From positions 124,001 through 188,000 of the forward strand of contig JACQFP010000022.1 of NCBI GenBank assembly GCA_016200005.1: a stretch of 64,000 bases of DNA, read 5' to 3'. Under the pieces are notes generated by a model. That model made no database searches, was not told where the DNA came from, and was given only the letters and a program-made list of their open reading frames with translations. Below, piece by piece: positions 1 through 9,200 of this stretch. The translations under genes and the position numbers were made by a program. How positions within the stretch are numbered: position 1 is the stretch's first letter; each line of letters opens with the position of its first letter. This DNA is from Verrucomicrobiota bacterium (GTDB lineage: Bacteria; Verrucomicrobiota; Verrucomicrobiia; Limisphaerales; PALSA-1396).

Positions 1-1968
1 CAAACGCGCGGCATCGACAAAACGCGGGTCGTCATTGACCAGGTTATCTTCAAATCTGACCAGCGGCTCAGCGGCTTTCTCGATCTCCAGCCACTTGCCG
101 CCCACCGAAACATTGCGCGCCACGGTGTTGCCCTTCGGTGCGCCGGGTTCATCGTTCAGAATGTTCGGCAGTTGCGGATAACGCGCGCGCCACAACGCGT
201 CCTGGTACGGCACGTCCTTCAATCGTTGCGGCATGACGCCGTTGCCTTCGACGGTGTCGCGCATCCAGTTCAAGCCGCGCGCATCCACATGCACCGACGG
301 CTGGCATTCGACAAAAATGTTGTTCTCAACAAGGTTGTCGCGCCCGCCGCCGATGAAGGCCGCCCGGCCCGCGCGATAAAAAACGTTCCCATAAACGGTA
401 ATGCCGCTCGTGGCGTCGTCGAGATAGACCGCCATCGCGCCGTACAAACCCGGCCCGCGGATGTCGTGAAAATAATTATTTCGAATCACCGTGCCGCGCA
501 TCGTCCAGTCGCGCCCCATGTAAAACGCGCCTACGTCGCCCGTCTCGTAGCAGACGCTGTGGATTTCGTTGAACTCGATGAAATGATCGTTGCCGCTCAA
601 TTGGATGGCTTCATGCGGGGCGTCGTGCATCAGGTTGTGGACGACACGATTCCCGACCCCGCTGATGTTCACAGCAGGGCGATAGGTCCGATAAATCCGG
701 CCAAAGTTGTGAATGTGATTGTTCTCTGCGCTGTGGCCTGCTGGCGTCAGCGTTTTCCGATCTCCGCCGTCCAGTGAAATACCGCTCCCAGCCGTCTGAT
801 AAATGTCGCAACCCACCACGCTGTTCGATGTGCCGCCCGCGATTGATACGGCATCACCGCCCGTGTTGCGGATGGTGCAACCGACGATGCGATTCTCCGT
901 TCCGCCAGAAATCGTCACCGCCGTTCCGCGCGTCGCTTCGAGCGTCAGCCCACGAAACGTCACCCACGATGCGTCCTTGAGCGTGAGCAACGTCGGCGTG
1001 ACCGAAACGACGGCGCGACTCTTTTCCAACGGCGACGGCGGCCAGAAGTAAAGAATTCCCGTCTGCCGGTCCAGATACCATTCGCCGGGCGCGTCCAGCT
1101 CGGCCAGGAGATTCAACGCGTAATATCGCTGGCCTTTGCGATAGCCGTAACCGTGGTAAGGCGGCGTGAGGTTGAAGGTGCGCTTGTCGGCGTCGATGGA
1201 CTCGACCTTCTCATAACTGTCCGACCAATCCCAAAACCAATAGCCATGAAGCCAGAAGTCTTTCTCCGCCGCCCACCGTTTGGGGCGATCTCCGTCGTAA
1301 GTGAACTTGCCGATCTTGTCGCCCACGATGCCGTGACTGGTGTACGGCTCTCCCCCAACGACACCAACGATGCGGACAAAGCCGTCGTTCGGCCAACGCG
1401 CCAGGGTCATCGGCTGATCGGCGAAGAACAGTTCCAACCGCTTACCATCGGTCACCGCTTCGCCAAGATCGCTGATGCCAATGGCCTTCAGGTCCGCCTG
1501 GAGAACTTTACCGCGTGCTGATTCTTCCAGCCGATTGAGAACGACTGTATCGGTGACGGGCTTGAAGCCGGTGATTACTTTGCCACCGACCAACCTGACT
1601 TCCTCGCGGCGATAAGCGCGATACACCACGGGAGATTTTTCCGTCCCCGAATCTTCCTGGCTCAGAGCGAACGATTTTTCGAGCGGGTAGAAACCACTGC
1701 GCAGATGAACGGTGACGGCGACTTTGAGTTTGCCGGCGACTTTGAGTTTTCGCAGTTCATCGCGCGCGCGTTCGAGAGTGGCAAACGGCCCATCCGTCTT
1801 TCTTCCGTTGGGCGCTGCGAGTGTTCCTGACCAGGTATCGTTGCCATTGGTGGCGACGTAAAAATCCACTGCTGGCGATGGGAATGGATTTGCCGCAAGA
1901 CAGCAGACGAACGCGAGCAGCAGCGAAAGTCGCTGCAACCGGATTTTGGACGGCAGGAAATTCGTCAT
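1..1968 (-). CDS. Secreted right-handed parallel beta-helix protein (3' end outside window)
   Basis: Reading the minus strand from the ATG at 1968 gives 656 open codons that run off the left edge, so the C-terminus is missing. Residues 1-31 form a signal peptide (basic start, then LSLLLAFVCCLAA). A 'DFYVATNGNDTWSGT' stretch at 35-49 is the usual opening of secreted right-handed beta-helix proteins. From about residue 335 the sequence turns into short Asn/Gly-rich coils (TISGGTENRIVGCTI, VSIAGGTSNSVVGCDI and similar), typical of a parallel beta-helix that binds or cleaves polysaccharide. Family knowledge suggests a pectate-lyase-like fold, but no catalytic residues could be assigned, so the substrate is unknown. 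Its leader sequence is duplicated at 3249-3308. Confidence 0.85.
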   Translation of the reverse strand, partial: MTNFLPSKIRLQRLSLLLAFVCCLAANPFPSPAVDFYVATNGNDTWSGTLAAPNGRKTDGPFATLERARDELRKLKVAGKLKVAVTVHLRSGFYPLEKSFALSQEDSGTEKSPVVYRAYRREEVRLVGGKVITGFKPVTDTVVLNRLEESARGKVLQADLKAIGISDLGEAVTDGKRLELFFADQPMTLARWPNDGFVRIVGVVGGEPYTSHGIVGDKIGKFTYDGDRPKRWAAEKDFWLHGYWFWDWSDSYEKVESIDADKRTFNLTPPYHGYGYRKGQRYYALNLLAELDAPGEWYLDRQTGILYFWPPSPLEKSRAVVSVTPTLLTLKDASWVTFRGLTLEATRGTAVTISGGTENRIVGCTIRNTGGDAVSIAGGTSNSVVGCDIYQTAGSGISLDGGDRKTLTPAGHSAENNHIHNFGRIYRTYRPAVNISGVGNRVVHNLMHDAPHEAIQLSGNDHFIEFNEIHSVCYETGDVGAFYMGRDWTMRGTVIRNNYFHDIRGPGLYGAMAVYLDDATSGITVYGNVFYRAGRAAFIGGGRDNLVENNIFVECQPSVHVDARGLNWMRDTVEGNGVMPQRLKDVPYQDALWRARYPQLPNILNDEPGAPKGNTVARNVSVGGKWLEIEKAAEPLVRFEDNLVNDDPRFVDAARL

Positions 1969-2143
1969 TGAATTGACTGAGGGCTACCATGACTGATTCC
2001 TTTTCTCAAACTTTTTTAACGGTGGTGCGCAACTGATTTCCTTCAGGTTTACGTAATGGCACTTGGACCCAAACTCAGCGACCCGGCCCGCGGGACGCGT
2101 GGAGTGCAACCGGAACGCGATGGCCTGGGGTGTTGCAGCGTGG

Positions 2144-2812
2144 TCAGGCTGCAGGACGCCTCCACGTGGATGTGACCGACACGAGAAAGAAAAGCACGAG
2201 GGTCAGACTCTCAAAGCCATTGAAAAGCGCCGCACCAAGCGGTGCGGGAACCCGATCCGCCACAGGTGCCAGCAGCAAAAGAAGACCGAAATTCGCCAGC
2301 GCCGTCCACCGTGGATAGGAACTCTTGCCCGATAGAACGAGTATCAGAAGGAGGATCGCTCCCAGGTAAGCCGGTCCCTTCGCTAGATCGTAGGTAAGAC
2401 CGTAGTAGTTATGCAGCGCTTCTATTAAGTCCTGCGCAGTCCCGCCGTGAGCCGCCGAATACCTGATGGCCAGAGCCAGGGGAACCACCAGTGCATGAAC
2501 CACGCTCACAGCGACCATCGCTGCACCCAACGCGAAGAACACAACACGCCCAAGGAACGGACTGCGATCTACAAGGTTTTGCCGCACATGCCAGAATCCC
2601 AGCAGACACAGACAACCGGCGATTGGCCCCAGCAAGCCCCCCATGAAGAGGCGCATCTGAGAACTTTCTTGCAGCATCCTGCGCGTTCCCTCGCGGGCGG
2701 TGCCTCCGGCCCCCCAATGGCCGGTCAAGAGCATATCACCAATGAAGAACAAGAGCGCTCCAGCGAGTCCAGCCACTCCCGCCCAGCGCGTATATCTGAG
2801 TTCATTTTGCAT
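2144..2812 (-). CDS. Multi-pass membrane protein, DUF6796-like
   Basis: Predicted 222-residue integral membrane protein. I chose the ATG at 2812 (MQNELRYTRWAGVAGL); an in-frame TTG ten codons earlier is less likely. Hydrophobic segments can be seen near residues 12-30, 57-75, 88-112, 148-165 and 170-215, suggesting six or seven helices. The layout and the 'GDMLLTGHWGAGG' loop after the first helix resemble the DUF6796 family, whose function is unknown; that assignment is from memory and moderate. No operon partner is evident. The flanking genes on the same strand are a beta-helix protein and a DUF3303 protein. Confidence 0.6.
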   Translation of the reverse strand: MQNELRYTRWAGVAGLAGALLFFIGDMLLTGHWGAGGTAREGTRRMLQESSQMRLFMGGLLGPIAGCLCLLGFWHVRQNLVDRSPFLGRVVFFALGAAMVAVSVVHALVVPLALAIRYSAAHGGTAQDLIEALHNYYGLTYDLAKGPAYLGAILLLILVLSGKSSYPRWTALANFGLLLLLAPVADRVPAPLGAALFNGFESLTLVLFFLVSVTSTWRRPAA

Positions 2813-2880
2813 GGTAAGAGTAGCTGCGGCCTGACGACCCAATATGGTTTATCCGAAGCTATTCGTGGCTGGCGAGGACG

Positions 2881-3195
2881 TCACTTGCGTTTGAGTCCAT
2901 CGCGCCAGGCAATCGTTTCCAGTTCGACGCGGACGGCGTCCGCGACGGGAATCACGGGGCGCGCCTCGAATACAAAAGCCGGCCAGGTCGAGCAGACCTT
3001 GTGAACGGTCGCCGGATCGTCGCAGTCCACCAGCATGTGGCCGCCCCACTCGCCTACGCGCACGACAAACACCTCGATCTTGAAATTGGCGGGCGCCTGC
3101 CACTGGGTGAAAACCTCCAGTATCCGCTTCTGGGCATTCTCGTATTCCATGGGCGAACCTTGCGGACGTTCGAACCAACTGATCATGTATTTCAT
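2881..3195 (-). CDS. DUF3303 family protein
   Basis: A 104-residue soluble protein starting MKYMISWFERP. The ATG at 3195 is preceded by a good ribosome-binding site (AAGGAGA, six bases upstream), which is unusual in this window and fixes the start. The opening 'KYMISW' strand, the alternating ferredoxin-like pattern (FKIEVFVVRVGEWGGHMLVDCDD) and the length fit DUF3303, a small alpha/beta-barrel-dimer-like family of unknown function. The residues give no hint of enzymatic activity. It is probably transcribed alone: upstream lies a duplicated leader region (3249-3308) and downstream is a membrane protein gene 68 bases away. Confidence 0.75.
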   Translation of the reverse strand: MKYMISWFERPQGSPMEYENAQKRILEVFTQWQAPANFKIEVFVVRVGEWGGHMLVDCDDPATVHKVCSTWPAFVFEARPVIPVADAVRVELETIAWRDGLKRK

Positions 3196-3248
3196 ATTCT
3201 CCTTTATTGGGTTGAGGTCATCGGAACGGTGACCGGTTAAACGGGAAT

Positions 3249-3308
3249 TTCGTCATTGAATTGGCTGAGGACTACCACGACGGATTCGTTTTCTCAATCT
3301 CTTTTGAA
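3249..3308 (-). repeat. Diverged copy of the beta-helix gene leader
   Basis: This 60-base block matches 1961-2020, the start and upstream region of the beta-helix gene, at roughly 85% by eye. Both begin with TTCGTCATTGAATTG and continue through a conserved TTGAGAAAA (minus strand). The copy keeps the ATG (3256), but that frame stops after 12 codons. It sits directly upstream of the DUF3303 gene in the same orientation, so it may carry a duplicated promoter. Confidence 0.55.
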
Positions 3309-3366
3309 TGGCTTCTAACAGTCATCATTGAGCGGAATTTGAGATCTTCAAGAATCGGAGAAGTTT

Positions 3367-3455
3367 TAACCTGCGGCGGCAACCGCTGGCCGCTTGCCGA
3401 GAAGTCTAAGCGATTCAGAGCGCGCAGAAAGGCCAGCGGTTGCCGCCGCAGGTTA
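3367..3455. repeat. Perfect 25-base inverted repeat abutting the CRISPR array
   Basis: Arms 3367-3391 (TAACCTGCGGCGGCAACCGC...) and 3431-3455 are exact reverse complements, separated by 39 bases. The right arm ends three bases before the last CRISPR repeat begins at 3459. Neither strand shows a T-run after the stem, so it does not look like an ordinary intrinsic terminator. It could be a REP-like palindrome or a structure bounding the array transcript. Confidence 0.8.
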
Positions 3456-3458
3456 GTT

Positions 3459-3774
3459 CCGCCTCACGATTCCTGAAGTCGCGGTGACTGCGCGTTGATC
3501 CGCGCCTCGGCTTCAGTAGCGTCGTCTTCCGCCTCACGATTCCTGAAGTCGCGGTGACTGCGCGTTTCCTTCGGTGGACGGATACCAGAATCCCCCAGCC
3601 GCCTCACGATTCCTGAAGTCGCGGTGACTGCGCGTCAGAATCACCAATGAAATCAAGCCAATGATGACCGCCTCACGATTCCTGAAGTCGCGGTGACTGC
3701 GCGTCATCGGCGTCGCGGCGGCGCTGTTGCTCGGGCTCCGCCTCACGATTCCTGAAGTCGCGGTGACTGCGCGC
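3459..3774 (-). CRISPR. Type V-B CRISPR array, 5 repeats and 4 spacers
   Basis: Five copies of a 36-base repeat at 3459-3494, 3529-3564, 3599-3634, 3668-3703 and 3738-3773 (plus strand starts CCGCCTCACGATTCCTGAAG and ends GGTGACTGCGCG). All five are identical over 36 bases. A 37th base is T after four copies and C after the copy nearest cas2. Spacers are 34, 34, 33 and 34 bases and all different. I place transcription on the minus strand, like the cas genes; the repeat then ends ...GAATCGTGAGGCGG at the spacer junction, close to what I recall for the Opitutaceae V-B repeat. TCAC/GTGA and CGC/GCG pairs allow an internal stem. Confidence 0.95.
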
Positions 3775-3967
3775 CGTTCGTTTTAACTTCCTCTGCCGCA
3801 TCGGTCGGCTCGCGTGTTTACGAGCGCGGTCGTTTTTGGGGAAGCAGTCTTCGGTAATTTCAATTCGGAGTGCACATTCCCTTTCAAAGTCAGCGCAATT
3901 CTTATTGCGAGCGCTGTTGCGGCCGAGCGCCAGCACTGCCGCGCTCGCGCCGCGCCGCCGCGTTCAG

Positions 3968-3997
3968 GCGCAGTCATTCGCGATTTCAAGGATCATG
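3968..3997 (-). ncRNA. Candidate tracrRNA anti-repeat
   Basis: Between cas2 and the array, the plus strand here (GCGCAGTCATTCGCGATTTC...) matches the minus-strand repeat at about 24 of 30 positions, with one inserted base. It is therefore inverted relative to the array. A transcript in the same direction as the array would pair with the crRNA repeat, as a tracrRNA does. Cas12b is known to need a tracrRNA, and in a well-studied locus it is encoded between cas2 and the array. The ends of the RNA cannot be read from sequence. The gap 3775-4082 holds no convincing gene. Confidence 0.6.
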
Positions 3998-4082
3998 TCA
4001 ACCCAATGGCGGAAGGTTGATGGTCGGTGGCCATGGCCGGAATTCATTCAATGCTTTCGAGCGCGACTTGCAAGCCCGAAAA

Positions 4083-4373
4083 TCAAATAATCGTCACGCG
4101 CGTCCGGACGGTATAGGGCAGTCCCATCGCTTCAATGATCAAGCTGGCGTCGTTGGCACTCGGACCAAGCGAGACGAACAACACCTGATCTTCGTCATGT
4201 TTCACAATGGGTTGAAGCGCGGCCTTGAGCATGGCCATTCGCATATCGTCGAGCGGGCACTCGAAGACCGAATACTGCAGCCGCACGCCGAAGCCTTCGA
4301 GCGCGCGTGCCACACGCCGAAGCCGCTTTGGCTCGCAAATATCGTAGCTGACGAGGTAGCGGATTCGAGACAC
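4083..4373 (-). CDS. cas2: CRISPR-associated endonuclease Cas2
   Basis: A 96-residue Cas2, partner of Cas1 in the spacer-integration complex. I place the start at GTG 4373 (VSRIRYLVSYDI); the longer reading adds about 30 residues encoded by low-complexity repeat DNA and would be unusual for Cas2, normally 85-100 residues. The first strand YLVSYDICEPKRLRRVARAL carries the conserved Asp (D11) and is followed by LEGFGVRLQYSVFEC, both family hallmarks. It is the last cas gene, 35 bases downstream of cas4-cas1. No Shine-Dalgarno sequence is visible, so it may rely on transcript continuity with the genes above. Confidence 0.93.
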   Translation of the reverse strand: MSRIRYLVSYDICEPKRLRRVARALEGFGVRLQYSVFECPLDDMRMAMLKAALQPIVKHDEDQVLFVSLGPSANDASLIIEAMGLPYTVRTRVTII

Positions 4374-4408
4374 AGGAGGTTGATGGTTGATGGTTGAAAG
4401 TTGAGTGT

Positions 4409-6211
4409 TCAGCGGGTTGTAAAACCGTGATACGCCGCCGCCTCGCCGCGCACAAACCGCCACAACTGTCGCGCCTGGACTTCCAGCATTCGGCGATACG
4501 CCATCTTGTATTCAAACTCCGGATGGCTGACTTCCGTGTCGCAGCGGCGAAACCACGCTTCCCAAAACGCCTTTCGCCCGCGGTCACTTAGAAACGTGCC
4601 GTTCGCGCCCCGCATGAAATCCTCCGGGCCAAGCTCGCCACGATTCACGAGCGAGATGGCGACGCTGTCCGCAACGAGTGGGCGAAACTCCTCCATCAAA
4701 TCCAGCGCGAGGGCAGGGCGGCCATAGCGCGGTTGGTGCATGAAGCCGAGAAACGGATCCAGCCCGACTGCGTGGCAAACTCCGGTGAGTTCCTTCGCCA
4801 GCATCGAGTAGCCGAGCGACAGCAGCGCGTTCACCGGATCGCGCGGCGGACGCCGATTGCGCCCGCGCCAGTCGAACTTCCAATCCTCCCGCTGCTTGAG
4901 CATGGATTCGAATTGCTCGAAATAAATCGCTGCCGCGTTGCCTTCGATGCCGAGCAGTTCCGTCATCTCGCGCGCGGATTCGGTGGCGTCGCGGAAATTC
5001 ACCATCAACTTCAACACGCGCTCCGGCACGTCGCCGTTGCGCATGAGCATCACGCGCTGGTTGTGAATTTTGGCGCGGATGACTTCTCTCGCAAGTTGCA
5101 GCCGCACGCCGGGCAATTCAAACAGCCGGTATTGCCCGCGCCGCGCGTCCACGCCGCTGGCCGGCAGCGCCCGCAGCAAACCGAGAAACCGCCCCGCCGG
5201 ACTGAAGTAGGAAACATCAATACCCAGGTCCAAACACGTCTCCACCGCCTGCGCCGTGATTTGCACCGCGCCGTAGCAATAGATCGCGCGCACCTGCTGG
5301 CCGGGAATCTTCCGCACGTCCTCGCCCTTCACGCTCACAAGCAACTGGTCGCCGCGCTGCCCGATCTGCGCGCCGGGCGTTTGCACCACCAGCACCTCAC
5401 CGTCGTCGTGCTCCGGGCGTGGTGGTTCGAGCGTCGGTGGTCCTTTGCCCGACTCGGCGGCAAAATCCAACGCTTCGAGAATCCGGTCGCGGACGGCATC
5501 TTCGGTTTGGCCGATGAAACCGAATTGAGTTTGCCCGTCCGTTTCCGCTGGTTTACGTCGCTTCGACCACCACAGCGTTTCGTTGGGCAGACAAATCGGA
5601 TACGCGGAGCAGTAGAGACACCGCGCATCGTTCTTCAACGGTGGCGGGCAGCGACCGCTCGCGGCCACGCCCCGCGCCTCCTCAATCGTGCGGCGGACTT
5701 TGGCAAACAACTCCTCGCTCAACTCCACCGGCACGCGACGTTTGTCCGCCGCGTAATAAATCGCGCCGCGAACCGCGTTGACGCCATGCTCGCGCAACAA
5801 CAGCGCGTGCGCGGCCACCTGCATGGCGTCCGGCTCTTTCGCCACGCGCTCGCCCTCCGCGTTGCGCCGGGCCGAGCCTTTCTTGTAATCAATGATCTCC
5901 GCGCCGTCCGGCCCGCCCTCGACGATGTCCACCACGCCGATGAGGCCGAGCGCTTCGCTTTCCAGCCGCAGACTGCGAATCTTCGCGCCCTCCGGCAGGC
6001 CGAGTTCCTTGGCATCCTCCAGTTTGGACGGCGCGTCCACGTTGCGATGGACATGGCTGCCGGCCACCGTATCCGCGTTCTCCTGAAAAATGTTCTCGAC
6101 CCACTGGAAATAAAACAGCCGCGGGCAATAGATGAAGTTGTGCAGCCGACGCACCGGCATCGGCGGCTGCGCCTCAAGTCCGGCCTGGGTCTGAACCGGG
6201 GCGTCGCTCAT
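4409..6211 (-). CDS. cas4-cas1: Cas4-Cas1 fusion protein
   Basis: A 600-residue fusion. Residues 1-210 are a Cas4 RecB-like nuclease that trims prespacers: Cys29 (NFIYCPRLFYF), D95 (GVVDIVE), the IIDYKKG motif (D108, K110) and the Cys cluster C198, C201, C207 for an iron-sulfur centre. Residues about 270-600 are the Cas1 integrase, with E423 (GIEGNAA), H492 (MHQPRYGRP) and D504 (LALDLMEEFRP) as the metal-binding triad. All key residues are present, so it should be active. The ATG at 6211 overlaps the cas12b stop (ATGA), suggesting translational coupling; a longer upstream reading inside cas12b is rejected. Cas4-Cas1 fusions are typical of type V-B and a few type I loci. Confidence 0.95.
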   Translation of the reverse strand: MSDAPVQTQAGLEAQPPMPVRRLHNFIYCPRLFYFQWVENIFQENADTVAGSHVHRNVDAPSKLEDAKELGLPEGAKIRSLRLESEALGLIGVVDIVEGGPDGAEIIDYKKGSARRNAEGERVAKEPDAMQVAAHALLLREHGVNAVRGAIYYAADKRRVPVELSEELFAKVRRTIEEARGVAASGRCPPPLKNDARCLYCSAYPICLPNETLWWSKRRKPAETDGQTQFGFIGQTEDAVRDRILEALDFAAESGKGPPTLEPPRPEHDDGEVLVVQTPGAQIGQRGDQLLVSVKGEDVRKIPGQQVRAIYCYGAVQITAQAVETCLDLGIDVSYFSPAGRFLGLLRALPASGVDARRGQYRLFELPGVRLQLAREVIRAKIHNQRVMLMRNGDVPERVLKLMVNFRDATESAREMTELLGIEGNAAAIYFEQFESMLKQREDWKFDWRGRNRRPPRDPVNALLSLGYSMLAKELTGVCHAVGLDPFLGFMHQPRYGRPALALDLMEEFRPLVADSVAISLVNRGELGPEDFMRGANGTFLSDRGRKAFWEAWFRRCDTEVSHPEFEYKMAYRRMLEVQARQLWRFVRGEAAAYHGFTTR

Positions 6212-9200
6212 GTGTACTGCATCGGAACATCGTCCTCTTGGTCCGGAGTTGCGACTACCTGCGGCGTGTGATCCCCGGGTTGAAATCCCCATTGCCGCAT
6301 CCGCTCACTATTGATCTCGCGGCAGCGGGTCCATTCCCGGTCCCGAACTGATTTCCATAGGCCGCGCCCGCTGGCTAAGGGAAGCGGTAAGTCCCCAATG
6401 GCCGCTTTGTCAAACATCGCCAACTTCCCAAGATCCACAAAGAAATTTGGCTTTCCACCCTCGCGAGCCAGGGCCGCTTGTTGCGTTTCATTGACCATCT
6501 TGATGTCGGGCGGTTTGCTTCCCCAGCGTGCCTTCTCGCGTTTGCTTTCCGCACGAACCTGGAACTTCCCGTCTGTCGTTTCTGAGCGAATGCGGACGTG
6601 TACCGCGTGCGCGTCCGGCGCGGCGATGGCGCGCAGGCCAAGATTGATGGCGGCATTGATGTCCGCTTGCATGACGGGGAGCTTTGAAGCGGCCGGCACG
6701 AAGAGAGGACCGAGCGGCATGGGCACGAGCAATGTCCGCGGAACCTTGTTCGCCCGGCCTTCGTTTGCTTTTGCCAGCCAGTCAAACAACTCGCGGGTGG
6801 ATTCATCGCCATCAGCCAAACGCTTCTTCCACGGGAATGTATTACGGTCTTCGTTCCGAATCTCCCGTGCGCGAAAGCCCGCCACGCCCGTCCGCGAGCA
6901 GAACTTGGAGGAGTAGGCGGCGGGAGTTTCCAGCACGGGGATACCGAACGCCTGACAAAGTTCCTTCACCTTGTCCGTTACCTGGCGGTGGCACCACTTC
7001 ATCAATCGCAGGTTTTCCTTTCGCTCGCGTGTCTGTGAACTCAGGTAAGCCGACAGATCTTCGAGGACGACGAAGTCCACAGGCTTACGCCCCGGGATCG
7101 GCTCATACTCGCCATGCAAATCCTTCGCTGCTCGCTCCTCCACAGAAGCCTGATGCGGACGCAAGCGCACCCCGAGCGCCTGCGCGACAATCATGTGTGC
7201 TGTCTGGTTCACGCGCTGCTCCTTGGTGCGGTCGAGCTTGTCCAAAATATCCGGGCAGCAATCCGGCAGCGGATCGTTGCGCATCTCGCGCCCGCTCTTG
7301 GGCGCGGTTCCTGGTTCGCGTTGGAGCGCGCGATTGAGCGATTGAAAGCGGCGGCGCAATTCCTCCAGTTGTTCGATACGTTCAAGCGAAAGTCCGCGTT
7401 GCCCCGCAATCAGCGGTTTGTGATCGGCGGCTTCCACCATTTCCACCAGATGGCAGCCCTTCTTCCCGAATTCCTGGTCCGGATGGTTGTTCCACGCCCA
7501 TTTGCGTCCGCGTAGGGGCACGCAGCGATTGGCGATGCGAACGAGTTGTTCGGGCAGGAATGAGTTAAGTCGTTCGATCTCCGCTTTGATGAGCGTTAGG
7601 AGCGGGCCAACCTCCTTGGCTTCCGCACGCGGTCGCAAATCGGTTCGTCGTTCCTGTTCCAGCAATTCCGCGAGAGCACGGTCGCGTTTACTTTCATCAC
7701 CCAGCATCCAGAGCCAGCGATGGCAGCGTGCCAGCCAGCCTTGCGCCCGCCCAAACACGCGGAGCAACTTGCCGTTCAACTCGGGGAACGACCATGTCTT
7801 GGGGTCGTCGCCTATCCAAGACGTGACAACTTCCTCTGCGTTCAGCTTTCCCTCCTTTGCATCGGCTACGAAATCGGCAAGCCGGCGAATAAGGTCTCGC
7901 GTCTCTTTCCATTCGTCATCCGTCGCAAGGCGTCCCTTTTCTCCGGAAAGTTCCTCCTGCCATTTGCCATCGCGCCACACCCGCGCATCTTCGCCCGGCA
8001 GGCGCAAGACTCCGGCGGCGGCGAGGCCGGCGCTCCAAGTCTTGCCATTCGTGTTGCCCAATTCTCGCGCCGGTTTCTTGCCCCAGCCCGCATTTGCTCG
8101 GACATCCAGCAACGCATAGGCGCCCGCGTCTCGTTGTCCGAGGTCAACCGGCAAACAAGTAAAGGCATCCAACGCCTCCCACCACGGACCCGCCTTGCGC
8201 AACGCGGGTGTTTCCTCTTGCGGCCAGCGCAGGAAAAACTTTTGTTCGTCGTCACCTTTGCCGAAAGCGACGAACTGGCTAACCCACCGTGCTTGTGAGC
8301 CGACAGCTTTGTGCAAGGCACTCGGGTCGAGCGACACCGGAAAGTTGAGCAAATGCCGGAACTCCTCGCCCTGCCGGTTGGGCATCAGAGAAACCGCGCA
8401 TTTGGAAAAATCTTGCGATGTGGGTTCGGGAAGATTCAAGGCCGCCATCATCGGTTGCAACCACGCCGCACGTTCGAGGTCTTCGCCACTCGCTTTGCGC
8501 AGTCCATCTCGGCTCAAACGCGGCGCGGAGTAATGCAACCGCACCCGCGTTTCTTTCCAGATGCCATTGGTGTTCACGGCCAACGATACATCCACGCCAA
8601 ACCCGTGAGGTGTTGCGTTCGGCACATGCTCCGACTTCGCTCGGCCCATGAGGTCAGAAAACATGAACAGCCGGCGCGAGTGTTCCGCGTCTGCCGGTGT
8701 AAACCTGATGGGTTCCTTGAGGCGCGCAATGTCCGTCTGCAATTCCAGGTAGTGCTGGTAATCCTCGACGATGCGCTCTGAGAACCCGGCCTTTTGCTGC
8801 GCAGCGGCTGTCGCTTCGTCCGGCGTCGCCCACAAGCACCAGTAATCTTTTTCGAGCAGCTTCTTGAACAATGTCACGCTGCCGATGCGCTCCTTGTTCT
8901 CCGCCTGGAACTCGTCGGTAGCAGCAATCAGTTTTCCATAAACTTCGTCCGAGAACGGTTGGCCTGGCTTCACCTTCTTGTTCCACAGCGCGACGAGGTC
9001 GCGATAGCAGCGCAGCGTGCGGGGGTGCAGCCCATACGCCACGCTCTCACCCTCAGCCAGATAATGTTCCTCTGCCAGTTCCACTTCGATCAGATGCTTC
9101 ACTTTCTCAAAACGAGGGTCGCCCTTGAGGACGGCTGGCAGCTCTTCCTCGACGTGCTCCGCGCGCTTGAGCTTGGTGGCCTTGCCATCCATCCAATCCA

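Noticed and set aside
172-777. Plus-strand ORF of 201 codons
   Set aside because: Antisense of the beta-helix gene, whose minus-strand reading frame is open for 656 codons.
3367-3455. Intrinsic terminator for the array
   Set aside because: Strong stem but no following T-run on either strand and a 39-base loop.
3459-3774. Plus-strand transcription of the array
   Set aside because: Slightly favoured by wobble counting at the anti-repeat, but gene order, placement after cas2 and the repeat's 3' end favour the minus strand. Kept as a caution, not as the call.
3534-3936. ORFs running through the CRISPR array
   Set aside because: Their repeated peptide (SHRDFRNREA) is simply the translated CRISPR repeat.
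4733-6271. Long plus-strand ORF (512 codons) opposite cas4-cas1
   Set aside because: It is the antisense reading of a clearly recognised Cas4-Cas1 fusion, with an Arg/His/Ala-rich composition typical of antisense GC-rich DNA.
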